From Steinernema hermaphroditum (taxonomy: Eukaryota; Nematoda; Chromadorea; Rhabditida; Steinernematidae), in the NCBI GenBank assembly GCA_030435675.1, contig CM059622.1:1612001-1676000 (forward strand): 64,000 nt of DNA, read 5' to 3'. Of this stretch, positions 9,890-20,828 are shown piece after piece. Both the position numbers and the translations under genes were made by a program. Under the pieces are notes generated by a model that was not told where the DNA came from, searched no databases, and saw only the letters and a list, made by a program, of their open reading frames with translations. How positions within the stretch are numbered: the stretch's first letter is position 1; each line of letters begins with the position of its first letter.

Positions 9890-11640
9890 TCGTTAAGATT
9901 CCTTTTTTTCTGGTGACCATTTCAGCCATTCCATTGTTTAAGTTTTTATGATATCTCGGTTCTAGCGGGCTCAAATGATGGTGAACGTTTTTCAAATCTG
10001 CTGGTTTCTTGAACAATTGCCTCTTTTATACTTCCTTGTTCGGTTACTCGTGGATTCAACTACATCATCTTGTCAACATTCCGATTTTTGTCCATTTTAT
10101 CATCAAGGGCTGCAGCGTCGTCCACTCCCTTTAATGTACACCAGACCCATCGCTTTCGCACCCGCCACATGAAAACGCGTTTTCGAGACGCATGTTGTAA
10201 CCGGTCTGCAAAAAAGGGTTTCATTTAGCACGTTTCAGACATATCCCATAATTGTTGCGACCGCTTTGCAAAAAATGTCTCATTTGGCACGTTTTAGACA
10301 CATGACATAAGTGTCTCCTTTCTATTAACGTCCCCCATGCGGGCAGCAAGTGGATTCTCGGAGCGCTGCTTGCACAAGCAGCTATTCTTAGAAGGAGGTT
10401 TCGGTAGTGTTTTTATTTTTGTAATCGCCAGGATCTTTCTTCCCGTTGACCATCTCAGCAAACCATCTGGTAAAGGCAACCTTTCTTTATGTTTTTATGA
10501 CATTCGGGTTTTACTGGTCTCGAATTATGGTCAACGTTTTGAAAATCTACTGGTTTCTCTAACAATTGCCTCTTTTGTACTTCCTGGATCGGTTACTCGA
10601 GGATGCAAGTACATCATCTAGTCAATTGTCCGAGTTTTGCACGGTTTACTTTAGCAACATTTTTGCATCTTCTTGTTTTCTGCGAGCCTTGGTCATGTGT
10701 CCATCTTGGCATCATAGGCTGCTGCCCTGTCCACATCCTCTCACTTTAATTTCCACCCGACCCATCGCTTCCGCACCCGCCACATGAAAGCGCATCTTCG
10801 AGACGCATGTTGCAACCGGTCTGCAAAAAAAGCTCTCATTTAGCACGTTTTAGACACATCCCATAAGTGTTGCGACCACTCTGCAAAAAAATGTCTCATT
10901 TGGCACGTTTTAGACACATGACATAAGTGTCTCCTTTCTATTAACGTCCCCCATGCGGGCAGCAAGTGGATTCTCGGAGCGCTGCTTGCACAAGCAGCTA
11001 TTCTTAGAAGGAGGTTTCGGTAGTGTTTTTATTTTTGTAATCGCCAGGATCTTTCTTCCCGTTGACCATCTCAGCAAACCATCTGGTAAAGGCAACCTTT
11101 CTTTATGTTTTTATGACATTCGGGTTTCACTGGTCTCGAATTATGGTCAACGTTTTGAAAATCTACTGGTTTCTCTAACAATTGCCTCTTTTGTACTTCC
11201 TGGATCGGTTACTCGAGGATGCAAGTACATCATCTAGTCAATTGTCCGAGTTTTGCACGGTTTACTTTAGCAACATTTTTGCATCTTCTTGTTTTCTGCG
11301 AGCCTTGGTCATGTGTCCATCTTGGCATCATAGGCTGCTGCCCTGTCCACATCCTCTCACTTTAATTTCCACCCGACCCATCGCTTCCGCACCCGCCACA
11401 TGAAAGCGCATCTTCGAGACGCATGTTGCAACCGGTCTGCAAAAAAAGCTCTCATTTAGCACGTTTTAGACACATCCCATAAGTGTTGCGACCACTCTGC
11501 AAAAAAATGTCTCATTTGGCACGTTTTAGACACATGGCATAAGTGTCTTTTTTCCATTAACGTCCCCCCATGCGGGCTGCAGCTGGATTCTCGGTGCGCT
11601 GTTTGCACAAGCAGCTATTCTTAGAAGAGGGGGCAAGTGT
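9890..11640. repeat. 616-bp tandem array: one diverged, two nearly identical and one truncated copy
   Basis: Copy 1 (about 10322-10937) and copy 2 (10938-11553) are offset by exactly 616 bp. I see one internal difference (TTTTACTGG versus TTTCACTGG, about 10507/11123) plus a few changes at the very end. A diverged copy 0 precedes them (about 9890-10321) and a truncated copy 3 follows (about 11554-11640). Each full unit ends in two about 60-bp sub-repeats with GCACGTTTTAGACACAT and contains two heptamers. Identical small open frames in copies 1 and 2 simply reflect recency; copy 0 does not preserve them. Assembly duplication should be excluded. Confidence 0.9.
10365..10382. repeat. Perfect 8-bp stem inverted repeat inside the 616-bp unit
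   Basis: GCTGCTTG and CAAGCAGC flank a 2-nt centre. The same palindrome recurs 616 bp later (10981-10998) and, with one change in the stem, in the truncated copy near 11598-11615. It may be a cruciform or a dyad binding site. Confidence 0.6.
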
Positions 11641-12119
11641 TTGGAAATTAATCAAAAATAGATCGGACGCACGAGGAAACCCATGGGGAGCGCAGATTTA
11701 TGGCTGCGGTGTTGGAATGTCAAGGGAAGAGAGGAGATTGATTCATGTTTGCGCATGAGTAAAGGGATTCAGATGATTAGTTTGGGAAATGATCAGAGTT
11801 GGAAGAGTGGATTCAGGGGTTTCAGTGGGAAGAGTTACGTCAGAGAGCTGGACGGTGTCCTAAGAGATGAAGAATGACTAAGATGTCTGTAGATTGGGTG
11901 CAAAAGTTTAGAAGACGGCTGAATTCTTGGCCGCTTCCCAGAGATAGTTTCCCACCTTTCCTCTAGCCAGTGCTTGCCTTATCTACAGACAACTTTGGAG
12001 ACCGTTCATTGAGCAAAACGGTCCACAATTTACATTATTACACCCACATATCAATTTACAATTGTTGGCCTTCTTCTTATCGACATCTTACACATCATTG
12101 CCTGCTTTTCTTCCGTCCC
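11641..12119. other. Transition zone at the domain 1 / domain 2 boundary
   Basis: No gene recognised. It contains a lone CAAAAAT at 11653, the first of the opposite orientation, and then no heptamer until 12822. Orientation therefore changes within 11282-12821. Confidence 0.4.
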
Positions 12120-12620
12120 CATCTTATCTACATCAAGGCATGGGGACGGTTCCTCGACCATTTCCCCACACCCCTATCAGTGTCGGTCCCTCTCCAAGTT
12201 CCCAACCCCGACCTCTTCGTTCCATAAACATCGCCTTCAATTCTTGGTCTCTTCGCGTCGAATTCCGCCGTCACATTTGCATCGGCTGCACGGCGATCGA
12301 ATAGGCCGAATTGTTTACAGACTCGACGTGTTCCCCCGGGGCCGACACTATTAAAAACGGATCGATCCGCAGAAGCCCATGTCGAGAGGGCGGAAAACGG
12401 CTTCGCACTCGCACTCGACACCCTAATTACTGCCGTTCGAACGACGACGACGACGCCGCTGGGGATAATGAATATGGCGCCGAAGAAACGAGTTGTTTAA
12501 TTAGAGTGCGACCAAAGGGCAAAGTGGAAAACAAGAAGAAGAGGCGAAAGTGGTGCTGGTGCTGTTTGCTGGAGGTTGAGAGTCACGGGTGTGAAGTGTT
12601 GACGGGTTGATGCGATTTGA
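12120..12620. other. CpG-rich island at an orientation switch
   Basis: G+C and CpG-rich with TTCGCGTCGAATTCCGCCGTC-like sequence, CCCCGGGGCC and GACGACGACGACGCC. There is no heptamer on either strand. It sits between + oriented heptamers ending at 11281 and - oriented ones starting at 12822, so it is a candidate boundary or regulatory element. Open frames on both strands are not recognisable proteins. Confidence 0.35.
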
Positions 12621-13375
12621 GAGAAGATGCTGCAGATAAAAGGTCGTCTAGATGGAATGCGCGTTAGCGCAAGAATTTGTGATTCTACCGTAGGCTTGAA
12701 GCGATCTAGGCTCACAAATCAGACATCAGACAGATGAGCTGCGAAGGTCTCAATCAGATGCTGTTCTAATAAGTCAAAGAATGGTCGAAATTGGTAAAAA
12801 GGGAAGTGAGAAGGTGGCTCACAAAAATACAAAATTATGTCATCAAAGAGGGATTGGATATAGAAACGGTTACCTCTCTGGTCGAAACCGAGGGATGCAA
12901 ACCAAAAATAGGAGCAAGTGAAAGGGCAGAGAGTGTTGACGAGCTGCAAAAATGTCAAAGTAAACGAATTCAGTAGAGAAACGACTTAGTAAACTTTTTT
13001 TTCGGTTAGATGTATGAGAAAATGGCTCAGATTAGCAAAATAGAGACTACAAGCAGCTTCCCAAGTTCTGAAAGTGTAATGGAAACGATTTGTTTATGCA
13101 AATGGCATTCAACCTTTTCTCTGTTCGTCTGCTCTTTCTCGCACCGATGCGGATAGACGGTAGCGATCGGATATATCCGCCGTAGGGCGATCGAGTGACA
13201 GTGCGACTAAACTAGCCGATCCGATTAGTCCGTCCCATCTTTGAATCAGTGACGCATACAGTTAAATCCAAATTTCAGCAAAAGAGACATAAAATGTCGA
13301 AGACGCTGCATGATAAAATATGTGCCAAAACGCCTTTAAAAGATTCCAAAAATGAAAAAGATTTTATGCAAAGGC
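12621..13375. other. Non-coding desert with minus-oriented heptamers
   Basis: No exon or RNA gene is recognised. It contains four heptamers (12822, 12903, 12947, 13347) and a short CGATCG/TATCCGCCG patch near 13140-13240. Confidence 0.35.
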
Positions 13376-14225
13376 CACTTTGTTTCTGGCTTTAACGCAA
13401 AAATAAACTCATCGATTAATGACTGTGCTTTTAGCAAAAATGGAAGTTTACTAATTAGCAAAAATTCTGCGAAAAAATGGGCAAAAAATGTATGCTGAAT
13501 GTGCGAAGAGCTTCTGGAAAAGGTGGCGGTAAAACTTCGCATGTCATTGTTGTTATTACGTTAACGCACTCAATGTTTGAACACTTTCTCAATTTGCAAT
13601 TAGAGTCAAGACGATCCAAAGAAATGGATCTCCGCATTCCTCACTAATCTTACACAACACCATGGTTTGGGCTATATCATGAAGATAATTCAGCTAAGGA
13701 ATACGTGGGTCAAGAACAACCGTGCGCCAAGCGCCAAAAATGGTCCATTGTGAGCTTGTCCTTGGTTAAAACACATTGAAATATGCGCAAAAATGTTCAT
13801 AATTACGAGCATAAGTGGTAAAAGGGGCTTTTCTATGGATACTAAGGTTTGTCATATGCCCTTAGAAGTGCACATTTAAGAGTCCCTTTTCAGCATTCAG
13901 CACGAAAACCAGGCTCTACATTTACGTTCTAGAAACCTGTGTTCTCTTTTCTCAGGTTCACGAAATCACATCACAAAACGAAATTCCGAAACTGTAAAAA
14001 TAAACTCATCTGTTAATAGTGGTATCAGTACAATATATCAGTACACGTTGGCAACAAAAAAGGAACGTTACAAGGACAAATCACCTGTAAGACCAACAAA
14101 CCAAAAATTTTTGGACTTGATGTGCCTAAAGCTTCTGAAAAAGGTCAGTGATAAAAATTCACATAGCATTGTCGTTATTTAATTGAATACACCCATTGAA
14201 TAGCTTCCCGATTGCGTACATGCTA
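13376..14225. repeat. Diverged tandem duplication, offset about 600 bp
   Basis: About 13376-13620 and 13975-14225 share AAAAATAAACTCATC-GTTAAT, GAAGAGCTTCTGGAAAAGG-like and AAAGCTTCTGAAAAAGG blocks, CA-GTCATTGT-GTTATT and an AACACACTCA-TGAA-type tail in the same order. The second copy has lost some heptamers and keeps one at 14102. Confidence 0.6.
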
Positions 14226-17200
14226 ACACAGTTGGGTTGGTCTTCGGCTTGGATTCTATCATGAAGACCATTCACTTATGTTATCTTACGAATACTTACC
14301 CAGTACTTAGTTAAAAGTGTTATAATGATAACCGTTTTCGGTCAAAAATTGACTAAATCGATTGAAATTTGTTGGGCAGGGATGGATCGTTCCTGTGGGA
14401 AAAGACGAATCAAGCAAAAAGCCTGTCTTATAACTACAGAACTAGGTTTTATTGTGAATATTTCCATAGATTCCAAGATATAAACTGTATGTGAAATGCT
14501 CGTCTTTCGAAAAGGTGATTGCATCCGGGCAAAAATTGTATTCTTTCATCCCGAACAAACCAGTCGATTTACTGTTCGATTTAACCCATCATTACAAAAC
14601 CCAATCTAATTACAGAAATTTCACCAAAAATCGCGTTATGTATGTTCCGTCTACGATGGGTGGTTCTCACGTCCCATGGATCCATTAAATCACTGAGCGG
14701 TGCTCCAACCACTTTCCAGCAGCAGCGAGCAGAGAAAACTATAGCCGGTTCTATACGATTTACAAAAATGTGAGCATTCTATCCGCCTACGACAGCGTGC
14801 CAAAAAATCGAAATCTTAGAAACATTGGACCTTTGCGACAAGACATAAAGCAAATCGTTTAAAAAGCATCCGCCGCATCAGATTAAAGCAAAAGCCGACA
14901 TGTCGTCTTCCACATTCAAGTTTTGGCGACAGTATTTTGCAAAAATTTAACATGAACTACAGGAAATGATTCGAACAACAGTATCTCCAAGTACCATTGA
15001 ACAGCACCCCAACCAAGAGATCAGAGAAAACAGTCGTCCGTTTTATGCCATGCACAAAAATCTGAGTCACCGCCGAAATCGATACCAAAAATCAAACGTT
15101 GCACTTCCGTTGGATCCACGAAAATCAGATGTATCTTCCACAAATGTCAACATTATGCCCCCTTCTCCACATTACTCCACATTCCAAAAAACCTCCTGCT
15201 CCCCTAACTAAGCCAATTACCCTTTCTTCTTATCGTGTCCATCTCCAGCCGATGTCATCTTCCCCGACACTTATCGTCATCGTTTGGCGGGGCAAGCGAA
15301 AATCAATAAACCCATTAGCCGTTCGAGTCAGCCGCACCGAAGATCGAGCTCCTTCCGCTGCAGCTGACCTTTGAAGTGCACCCCGAACAGTGCAAAGCCG
15401 CTGATCGATCATTGCCCGCTTTTGGTGCACATTCCCCAAAAACACGATTTGTCATCGGAGCCGATGCCGATGGTTGTCAAGTGGGAGGCGATTTTATTAA
15501 ATTCCTCTCGTTCCTCTTACATCGTCTTCTCAAGTGGGTCCCGGCGCGAGAATTTCGCCGACGCAAAAAAAGCGCACCCGCCACCCATTCGGCCGATCCC
15601 CCGGAGGCCTGTTTGTGTTGTTTTTATGGGTGTGTGTGCGAGTGCCACCGTCAGATTTCCGCCGACATCACTCTTCCGCCACCGCCGCCGCCGCCGCTTG
15701 GAATTTGGAACGCACCACGATCGATGCCAAAAGCCTATTTACAGATGTTTTGCGTGCTTGCACGCGCTTTGGAAAGCGCCACAATTCGATTAGTCGCTCC
15801 GGAGGTGGGCGTGCAGCTGGCGGCCAAGAGATTAAGAAGCGGAGTTGCCGAGCCGGAAAAGGGACGAAATCTGAAGAGTATCGAAATGCGAAAACAGCGC
15901 GCGCAGGCTGGAAAATAGGTGAAAAACACTTACGTAAGCGCTGCAAAACAACAACACATGATTAAATGCTGAATCCGGAATAGACATATGCGGAAGTAGA
16001 CGTGACTGGAAAAACATGTGAGCGTCACGGTGGGTGCTAGGCTTTTCGCAACACATCCAGAGGTGGATATGAACGCCAGGTCTTTGAAGGGCAAAAATTT
16101 CAAATAAAAAATGGCCTTTCAATCCGGTTTTTAGCAAGCTCAAGCATCAAACAAGTCGAATTTCATTTGGTATCCACAACTCGACTCCCTGAGCCGGCAT
16201 TTCAATCGTTTTTTATGAAGCTATCAAGCACCGTCAAGCACACCAAAATTTCAAATTTAGGTAAGACAGTGTAAAAGCTCCAAAAATTTCCTAGGAATAC
16301 AAATGTTGGCAATGTCGTGGTCATCAAATCACAGCTTAGCAGAATAATGAGACAGTAGCAAAAATTACAATAAGGACGCGTTAATCGATGACTAAACCAT
16401 GTGATACATGTCCCCTGGGCAGGTTCTTCCACATTCCATATGATTTTCGAATGTAAAAGCACAGAGATCTTGCCCAAAATATAACTTATCTTCAAAAATG
16501 GAGCAACCTTTACATTGTTGGCAATTTATGGAAAATTAGAAGGTCGATCCAACCGATTCTGCTGAGGTGACTTTGCAATTTATGATGGCTTGAATTTGAA
16601 GAGTGACTTGAACGTCGAACGTCAACGACAAAATACCAATTGACACTATCCTTCTAAATTTGAAGCCAGTGCACACAGTTCCCTGATAGCCGTTTCTCTA
16701 AAACTTATCATTGTACAGATAAGCTTGAAAAGAAAACTCGACCTAACTAATCTCAAAAATAAGTGCAACAACCCATTAACTAATTGACTGCTACCCTGGT
16801 GCTTCCTGAACCGTTCAATAGTGCCCACGAAGTCCGATACGATCGCTTCTACTTCTAGTCCGGTACAAAGTGCATATACCAAGGTCAACTCTACGAGCAA
16901 AAATTACATTCCTTAAAGACGTCCAGTATAGTCATGACTTTGAATGACATCAAGAATGATTGATAACTGAAAATGAATGGTTTGGAAGGGACCCGAACAA
17001 TGACAATCTGGGACACAGTACCCGGTTGGACCTTACAGACAGTCGGCGCTCTGTTGGCCAAGTCCACTATAGTTATACGAAAGCAACTCTCTAAGCATTT
17101 TCGCGAGGTCAAGTCTTTTTTCATGCTTTACTGTTCGGTAGTATATGCTAATTTTCAGATTTATTTGTGCCCGACACTTCGGAAGCTTCCCTTGTGAGAA

Positions 17201-17269
17201 AAATCAGCCAGCCTTAGCTCTTCAGAAATTGATATGCACATGACACTTCTTCTCTCTTTTTTTTTCATC
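14226..17269. other. Non-coding desert with an internal CpG-rich island
   Basis: Holds about fourteen minus-oriented heptamers and a G+C-rich island at about 15230-15940, listed separately. No exon is supported. The long frames around the island are overlapping, low in complexity and unlike known proteins. Confidence 0.35.
15230..15940. other. CpG-rich island, candidate cis-regulatory module
   Basis: About 0.7 kb of G+C-rich DNA with a CCGCCG run (about 15676-15696), GGCGGGGCAAGCG and GGGTCCCGGCGCG. No heptamer lies between 15086 and 16092. Overlapping open frames of 90-180 codons in several frames reflect the low stop frequency. Confidence 0.35.
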
Positions 17270-17720
17270 CCAGAAGATGCAACATCTCCCCGTCTTTTCA
17301 AAATACTCTCTCTCCAACACCACCACCACCGCCGTTGTCGTCATCGCCAACATCACTGCTCCCCTTTCTCCCGTCGCCACCGCACCCTCACGTTCGAAAA
17401 CAAAAACGGATTATACAGAAAAAAAGACAAACAGGAATTTAATCGAATTTGTTGCGGTGATGCGCGACGTCGTCGCCGTATCGACGACGCCCGGCGACGA
17501 TAAGCCGACGCTCCATTTGAGCAGAAAATTGCCTTTTTTTGCTGCGAATTTCCATGGCGATAAAAACGGGCGGCAGCGCTGTGTGGACCAACGCTTCGTC
17601 GGCGGTGGGCCGACGACAGCTGTTGTTTGTGTGTTTTGATAGACGAATTCGGAGATCTTTTAAAAAAGAAATCACAAGAAATCGTTCTTATCGATCGGCG
17701 ATCGACGCATGTGACAGCCG
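17270..17720. other. CpG-rich island, candidate cis-regulatory module
   Basis: Contains a CACCACCACCACCGCC microsatellite (about 17320), dense CGACG motifs, CGATAAGC and CGATAAAAACGGG sites, and no heptamer. A shared 14-mer CGAATTCGGAGATC (17644-17657) recurs at about 26291-26304 in another island region. Confidence 0.35.
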
Positions 17721-18932
17721 GTGGTTCCCATGGTTTAACTAGCCGTACGGTTGAAATTAGAAAGTTGTCTCATGTTCTGTTCACTTTTATCTTTCTGACT
17801 CAACGGCGTTGCACCCTACACAAAAGCTATCACTGTATAAAAAAGGTCTGACTTTCGTCTTCTCAGCCGAGATATAAGAGGTGCAAACCAAGAACAAAAA
17901 TGACACTTCCGCTATGTTATTAGGATTTGAACAGTCGCAATAGAAATATTTGAATTAGGCTGCTTTGAAAATTGTTGTCAATGTTGACAAAAATTGACTC
18001 TCTTGGAGTACATGATTCAACCTCGAGTGGACCCAAATTGACCACTCTGAGAGCCTTAGTGATGACAGGGAAGAATACAACATGACTTGAACTATGAGAC
18101 AAACCGACCTCTCGAACAGTCGGCCCACTACAGGACACCGCTCCAAATGGTGTATAGTTAAACAGCGATAAACATCATTACGAAGACAGAGATTGGAAGT
18201 GGAACAGCGGTCAAAAGGCAGACAAACAGATACCGTGTGGTGGATCTATCTTTATTGTGCACACTGCATGTGTTAATTAACCTGTTCAGTAGGGAATGTT
18301 AGATTTTCTCAGAGTACACTACAGATTTTTATTATACAATTTGAACGGTATAAATCAAGTACCAAAAATTGCACTGAAAGCGAGATTTAAGGCAAAAAAT
18401 ATGGACAAAAATGTCACTGCTGCTATTTTATGCAATGTTTGTGGAGATACCTGCTCATGACCATTTGGGAATACAAGAAGTTTGTTTTTAAAGACTTCGA
18501 ATTACAGCAGGATAGCGCCAAAAATAGTTCATATAAAGCGCGTATCTGCAAATAGACAGAAGGATAAGAATAGCCCCTCAAACGTCATCGAAAAGGGCGA
18601 CGCCATAAAGCAAGAGTTATTACTAAGCGGGCAGTAAATTTCATTTCAGTGCTTTTCGCGTGTTTCTTCGTGTAAACAGCCACCATCGATTTGATCTTTT
18701 TTTCGACTCCTAGCCAAAAATGCATATCATATACAGAATAAAAGACCTGAACGATTCGAGGAAACCGTGTAAAAATCTTACGACGAAGAAGATGATCTAA
18801 ATTGTATGCCGATACAATTGCGTGCTGCGGGACATTGAAGCAAAAATTCGTTAAAAAGTGACTCAAAACTGTGAAGATACGATGACATGACATCCCTAGA
18901 GATATAGTGACATTGAACCGGTCCATTTTAAG
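17721..18932. other. Non-coding desert with minus-oriented heptamers
   Basis: No gene recognised. Heptamers lie at 17895, 17988, 18363, 18406, 18519, 18715 and 18841. This would be intronic for exon B. Confidence 0.35.
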
Positions 18933-19010
18933 TGTCTCTGTGGCTCAATGCCAACGTGTTTGATTGATAATCGGTTCAGATCGGGTTCGGTTCCCCTCCG
19001 GGTCCTTTGA
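18933..19010 (+). mobile_element. tRNA-like element 1 (probable SINE head or tRNA pseudogene)
   Basis: A Pol III A-box-like TGGCTCAATG begins at 18941 and a B-box-like GGTTCGGTTCC at 18984, spaced 43 nt as in a tRNA. The acceptor arms do not pair, so it is not a functional tRNA. Elements near 42476 and 46255 share the A-box region and the same 43-nt spacing. Confidence 0.5.
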
Positions 19011-19636
19011 ATCAAGTGCGTATACCCATGTAGTACCCTATCCCGAGGGTAAGTTGAGAACACGACTAATAACAGAGAAAAGGGAACTAAGAGAGTTCTA
19101 TTATTCAAAAATTAGGTTCAAATAACACTTCTTAATGTCACGGCGTGTACGTACAGTATGCCCACAATCCTACTGTCTCCATGAATGGTACGATATGGTC
19201 ATAAGACGATTGAAGGAAGGACATTTTACGAATTCTATCCGAATTAACTCAAGATATAGTCATCAAAGGTTTAGCCAATGATTATATATTTGATTACATA
19301 CTGTGCCAGGTCGGAATCTTAAAATTCTCCGTTCCGAAAGTGTCATTTGAGAATCTCTCTTCCATTCACATGACAGCGCAAATATTTTCAAACATCTGTA
19401 AATCTGTAATGATTATATTGAAGGCTAGACATTATTGCGGAGTTGAAGTGTATTATACATAATCTGAAGTCCTTGGATTCTGGCCTTCCTTTGGCCTCGA
19501 GATCCCATCGGCCTTCCCCTCACTCAACATTTCCCCACACGTCCGCCATCCATCCTTAACCACTCTGCACTTTATCCGCCATTTCCTTTTCGCCACGCTG
19601 CGTAATTTGATAACCCCAAAAGAATAAAAAACCGAC
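19011..19636. other. Start of the presumed first intron of exon B
   Basis: Begins on the minus strand with the exon B donor (GT at 19636-19635) followed by a T-rich run. It has one minus-oriented heptamer (19106) and no recognised exon. Confidence 0.4.
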
Positions 19637-20498
19637 CATTAGCCTGCTGGGAGACGATGCGGAGCCATTTGTGTATGTCCTCCGGGGCGCGCTCGGCCTC
19701 TTCGTCGAAGGGCAGATGCGGCGTGTTGATCTTCCACGCCTCTTTGAAGTAGTCGCTGCGCTCGGTGAAGTAGTTCTTGATGGCGTAGAGCGAGAAGTAG
19801 CAGTGCGAGCTGGCCATGTCTGTGACCTGCTCGGTGGTCGTCTGCGGCCGGTTCAGCGCTCTTCGCTTGTCGTGGTAGACGAAGACGAGGTTCTTGTAGT
19901 TGAGCTCTTTGGCGTCGTTGTCCTCTTTGAACGCCAGGAACTGGTAGATCGAGTCGGCCATCTGCCTGTAGGAGCCTTGCATCCGCGTCAAGTAGGGGAA
20001 GTTCTTCTTCGAGCCGATTTGAGCGATCATTCCGGCAGTCGTCATCACAGGCACGCCGTTTCCGAACCCGGCAGACACCTTGGCTACCGTAGCCAGCGAG
20101 TAGGAGTCGGCAAAGCCGATGATCGCGTCCAGCCTGTGCTCACAGTAGGCCTGGACAACGCCGGTGGTCGCATATCGCTCAGCCAGGGAGCTGTCCTCCC
20201 AATATCTTGAGTCGTGATACGTCAGATTGATCCAATTGGCTGGCAGGATTCCTTGTTTGATAATGTCCTCGACGGCGATGTCGATGACCGGTCTCGCCTT
20301 GTCCATCGTCAAGCCGAACTTGTCGTTGTTGGACTCCTTGGCTGGCAGGACGACGAGCACGTTGAACGGCATGTGCTGCTTGTAGAGGGCGGCCAGCTGG
20401 TCAGCCGGACTCATGGCGGTGGAGCCTTTGGGCTGTCGTGGCGGGTCGGCGCTGGTGGCCACGAGGAAGAGAAGGAGGAAAAGCAGTGTTCTGGCCAT
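19637..20498 (-). CDS. Exon B: 5' coding exon of a receptor guanylyl cyclase-like (ANF-receptor) protein, N-terminal ligand-binding part
   Basis: Partial gene: 287 codons plus one base. The ATG at 20498 lies in a good context (GGCCATGGCC) and opens a signal peptide (ARTLLFLLLFLVATSAD, residues 2-18). The ligand-binding fold follows: FGLTMDKARPVIDIAVEDI (61-79), YHDSRYW (94-100), LDAIIG (123-128), YLTRMQGSYRQM (169-180), LVFVYHD (204-210), HCYFSLYAIKNYF (232-244). There is one N-glycosylation sequon, NLT, at Asn91. This is the most divergent of the three exons: the ALAPVAR block reads SLATVAK (134-140). Canonical disulfide cysteines are replaced; Cys119 and Cys233 remain. The exon ends after Asn287 at G|GTCGGT (GT 19636-19635), phase 1, as in exons A and C. 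About 31 codons beyond the donor stay open, but the alignment and the T-rich donor favour intron. Kinase and cyclase domains are not found. Confidence 0.82.
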
Positions 20499-20546
20499 GG
20501 CCGGTTCTCAACATCCAGGGATGGAAGAGAAGGGTGTATGTGCGTC

Positions 20547-20558
20547 AATCACGTGATT
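20547..20558. promoter_or_regulatory. Perfect 12-bp palindrome with an E-box (AATCACGTGATT)
   Basis: AATCACGTGATT is its own complement and centres on CACGTG, the core site of bHLH/bHLH-Zip factors. It lies about 50 bp upstream of the exon B ATG, downstream of the TATA box, hence in the presumed 5' UTR. It also overlaps the end of a 6-codon uORF (20569-20549, minus strand). Confidence 0.4.
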
Positions 20559-20626
20559 TCACAGGTCATTCAGCTGTTGCTGGAGTTGGGCGCACTGCAA
20601 AGACGTTGACTACCCCACGAGTTCGA

Positions 20627-20636
20627 CTTTTTTATA
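20627..20636 (-). promoter_or_regulatory. TATA box for exon B (TATAAAAAAG)
   Basis: TATAAAAAAG reads on the minus strand from 20636, 138 bp upstream of the exon B ATG. The spacing predicts initiation near 20605 and a 5' UTR of about 100 nt. Exons A and C show no comparable TATA box, so this promoter differs in type. Confidence 0.55.
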
Positions 20637-20828
20637 GAGGAATCCAAGCATCACCGTGTAAAAAGGGAGTTGTAGTAGGAGTTGGAGTTACAACCCGAAA
20701 TACAACCACGCAGAGGCAACAATGTGTTTGTCTCGCTCTCATTAAATCCGATTATAAAAATCGATTGATTCTCTGCCGACCCGCGAGCCGAACGAGTGGT
20801 AAATAGAAACGGGTATCAGCTACCGGAT

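Larger units (their letters stand above)
20..11281 (+). other. Heptamer domain 1: ATTTTTG on the + strand
   Basis: By hand I find about 38 ATTTTTG heptamers and only one CAAAAAT (2312) between 20 and 11281. Examples are 4149, 4474, 5489, 5632, 6033, 6860, 7202, 7314, 7600, 7788, 8662, 9056, 9339, 9492, 9811, 10415 and 11275. Flanking sequence is not otherwise conserved, so it is the 7-mer and its orientation that persist. A sample at 7081-7200 has 42 G against 17 C, so base skew may accompany it. Confidence 0.8.
12822..19112 (-). other. Heptamer domain 2: ATTTTTG on the minus strand
   Basis: About 31 CAAAAAT and, by hand, no ATTTTTG between 12822 and 19112. Examples are 12822, 12903, 13347, 13398, 13459, 13735, 14102, 14530, 14763, 15055, 16092, 16359, 16754, 17895, 18406, 18715 and 19106. 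Relative to exon B, transcribed leftward from about 20.6 kb, the heptamer reads ATTTTTG in the sense strand of the presumed intron. Confidence 0.8.

Noticed and set aside
10294..11237. Repeated 61- and 94-codon frames in the 616-bp units
   Set aside because: They are identical only because copies 1 and 2 are almost identical; the diverged copy does not keep them.
15376..15918. 180-codon + strand frame and two overlapping frames
   Set aside because: Three overlapping frames in one G+C-rich island cannot all be real, and none resembles a protein family.
17439..17675. Minus-strand frame with RRLIVAGRRRYGDDV, tested as the next ligand-binding exon
   Set aside because: Superficial likeness to the family's R-V-I-L-C-G segment only; the surrounding residues do not fit and it lies in a CpG-rich island.
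18933..19010. Functional tRNA gene at 18.9 kb
   Set aside because: A and B boxes are recognisable but acceptor and T stems do not pair; treated as a repeat or pseudogene.
19671..20210. 179-codon + strand frame
   Set aside because: Antisense shadow of exon B, created by its biased codon use.
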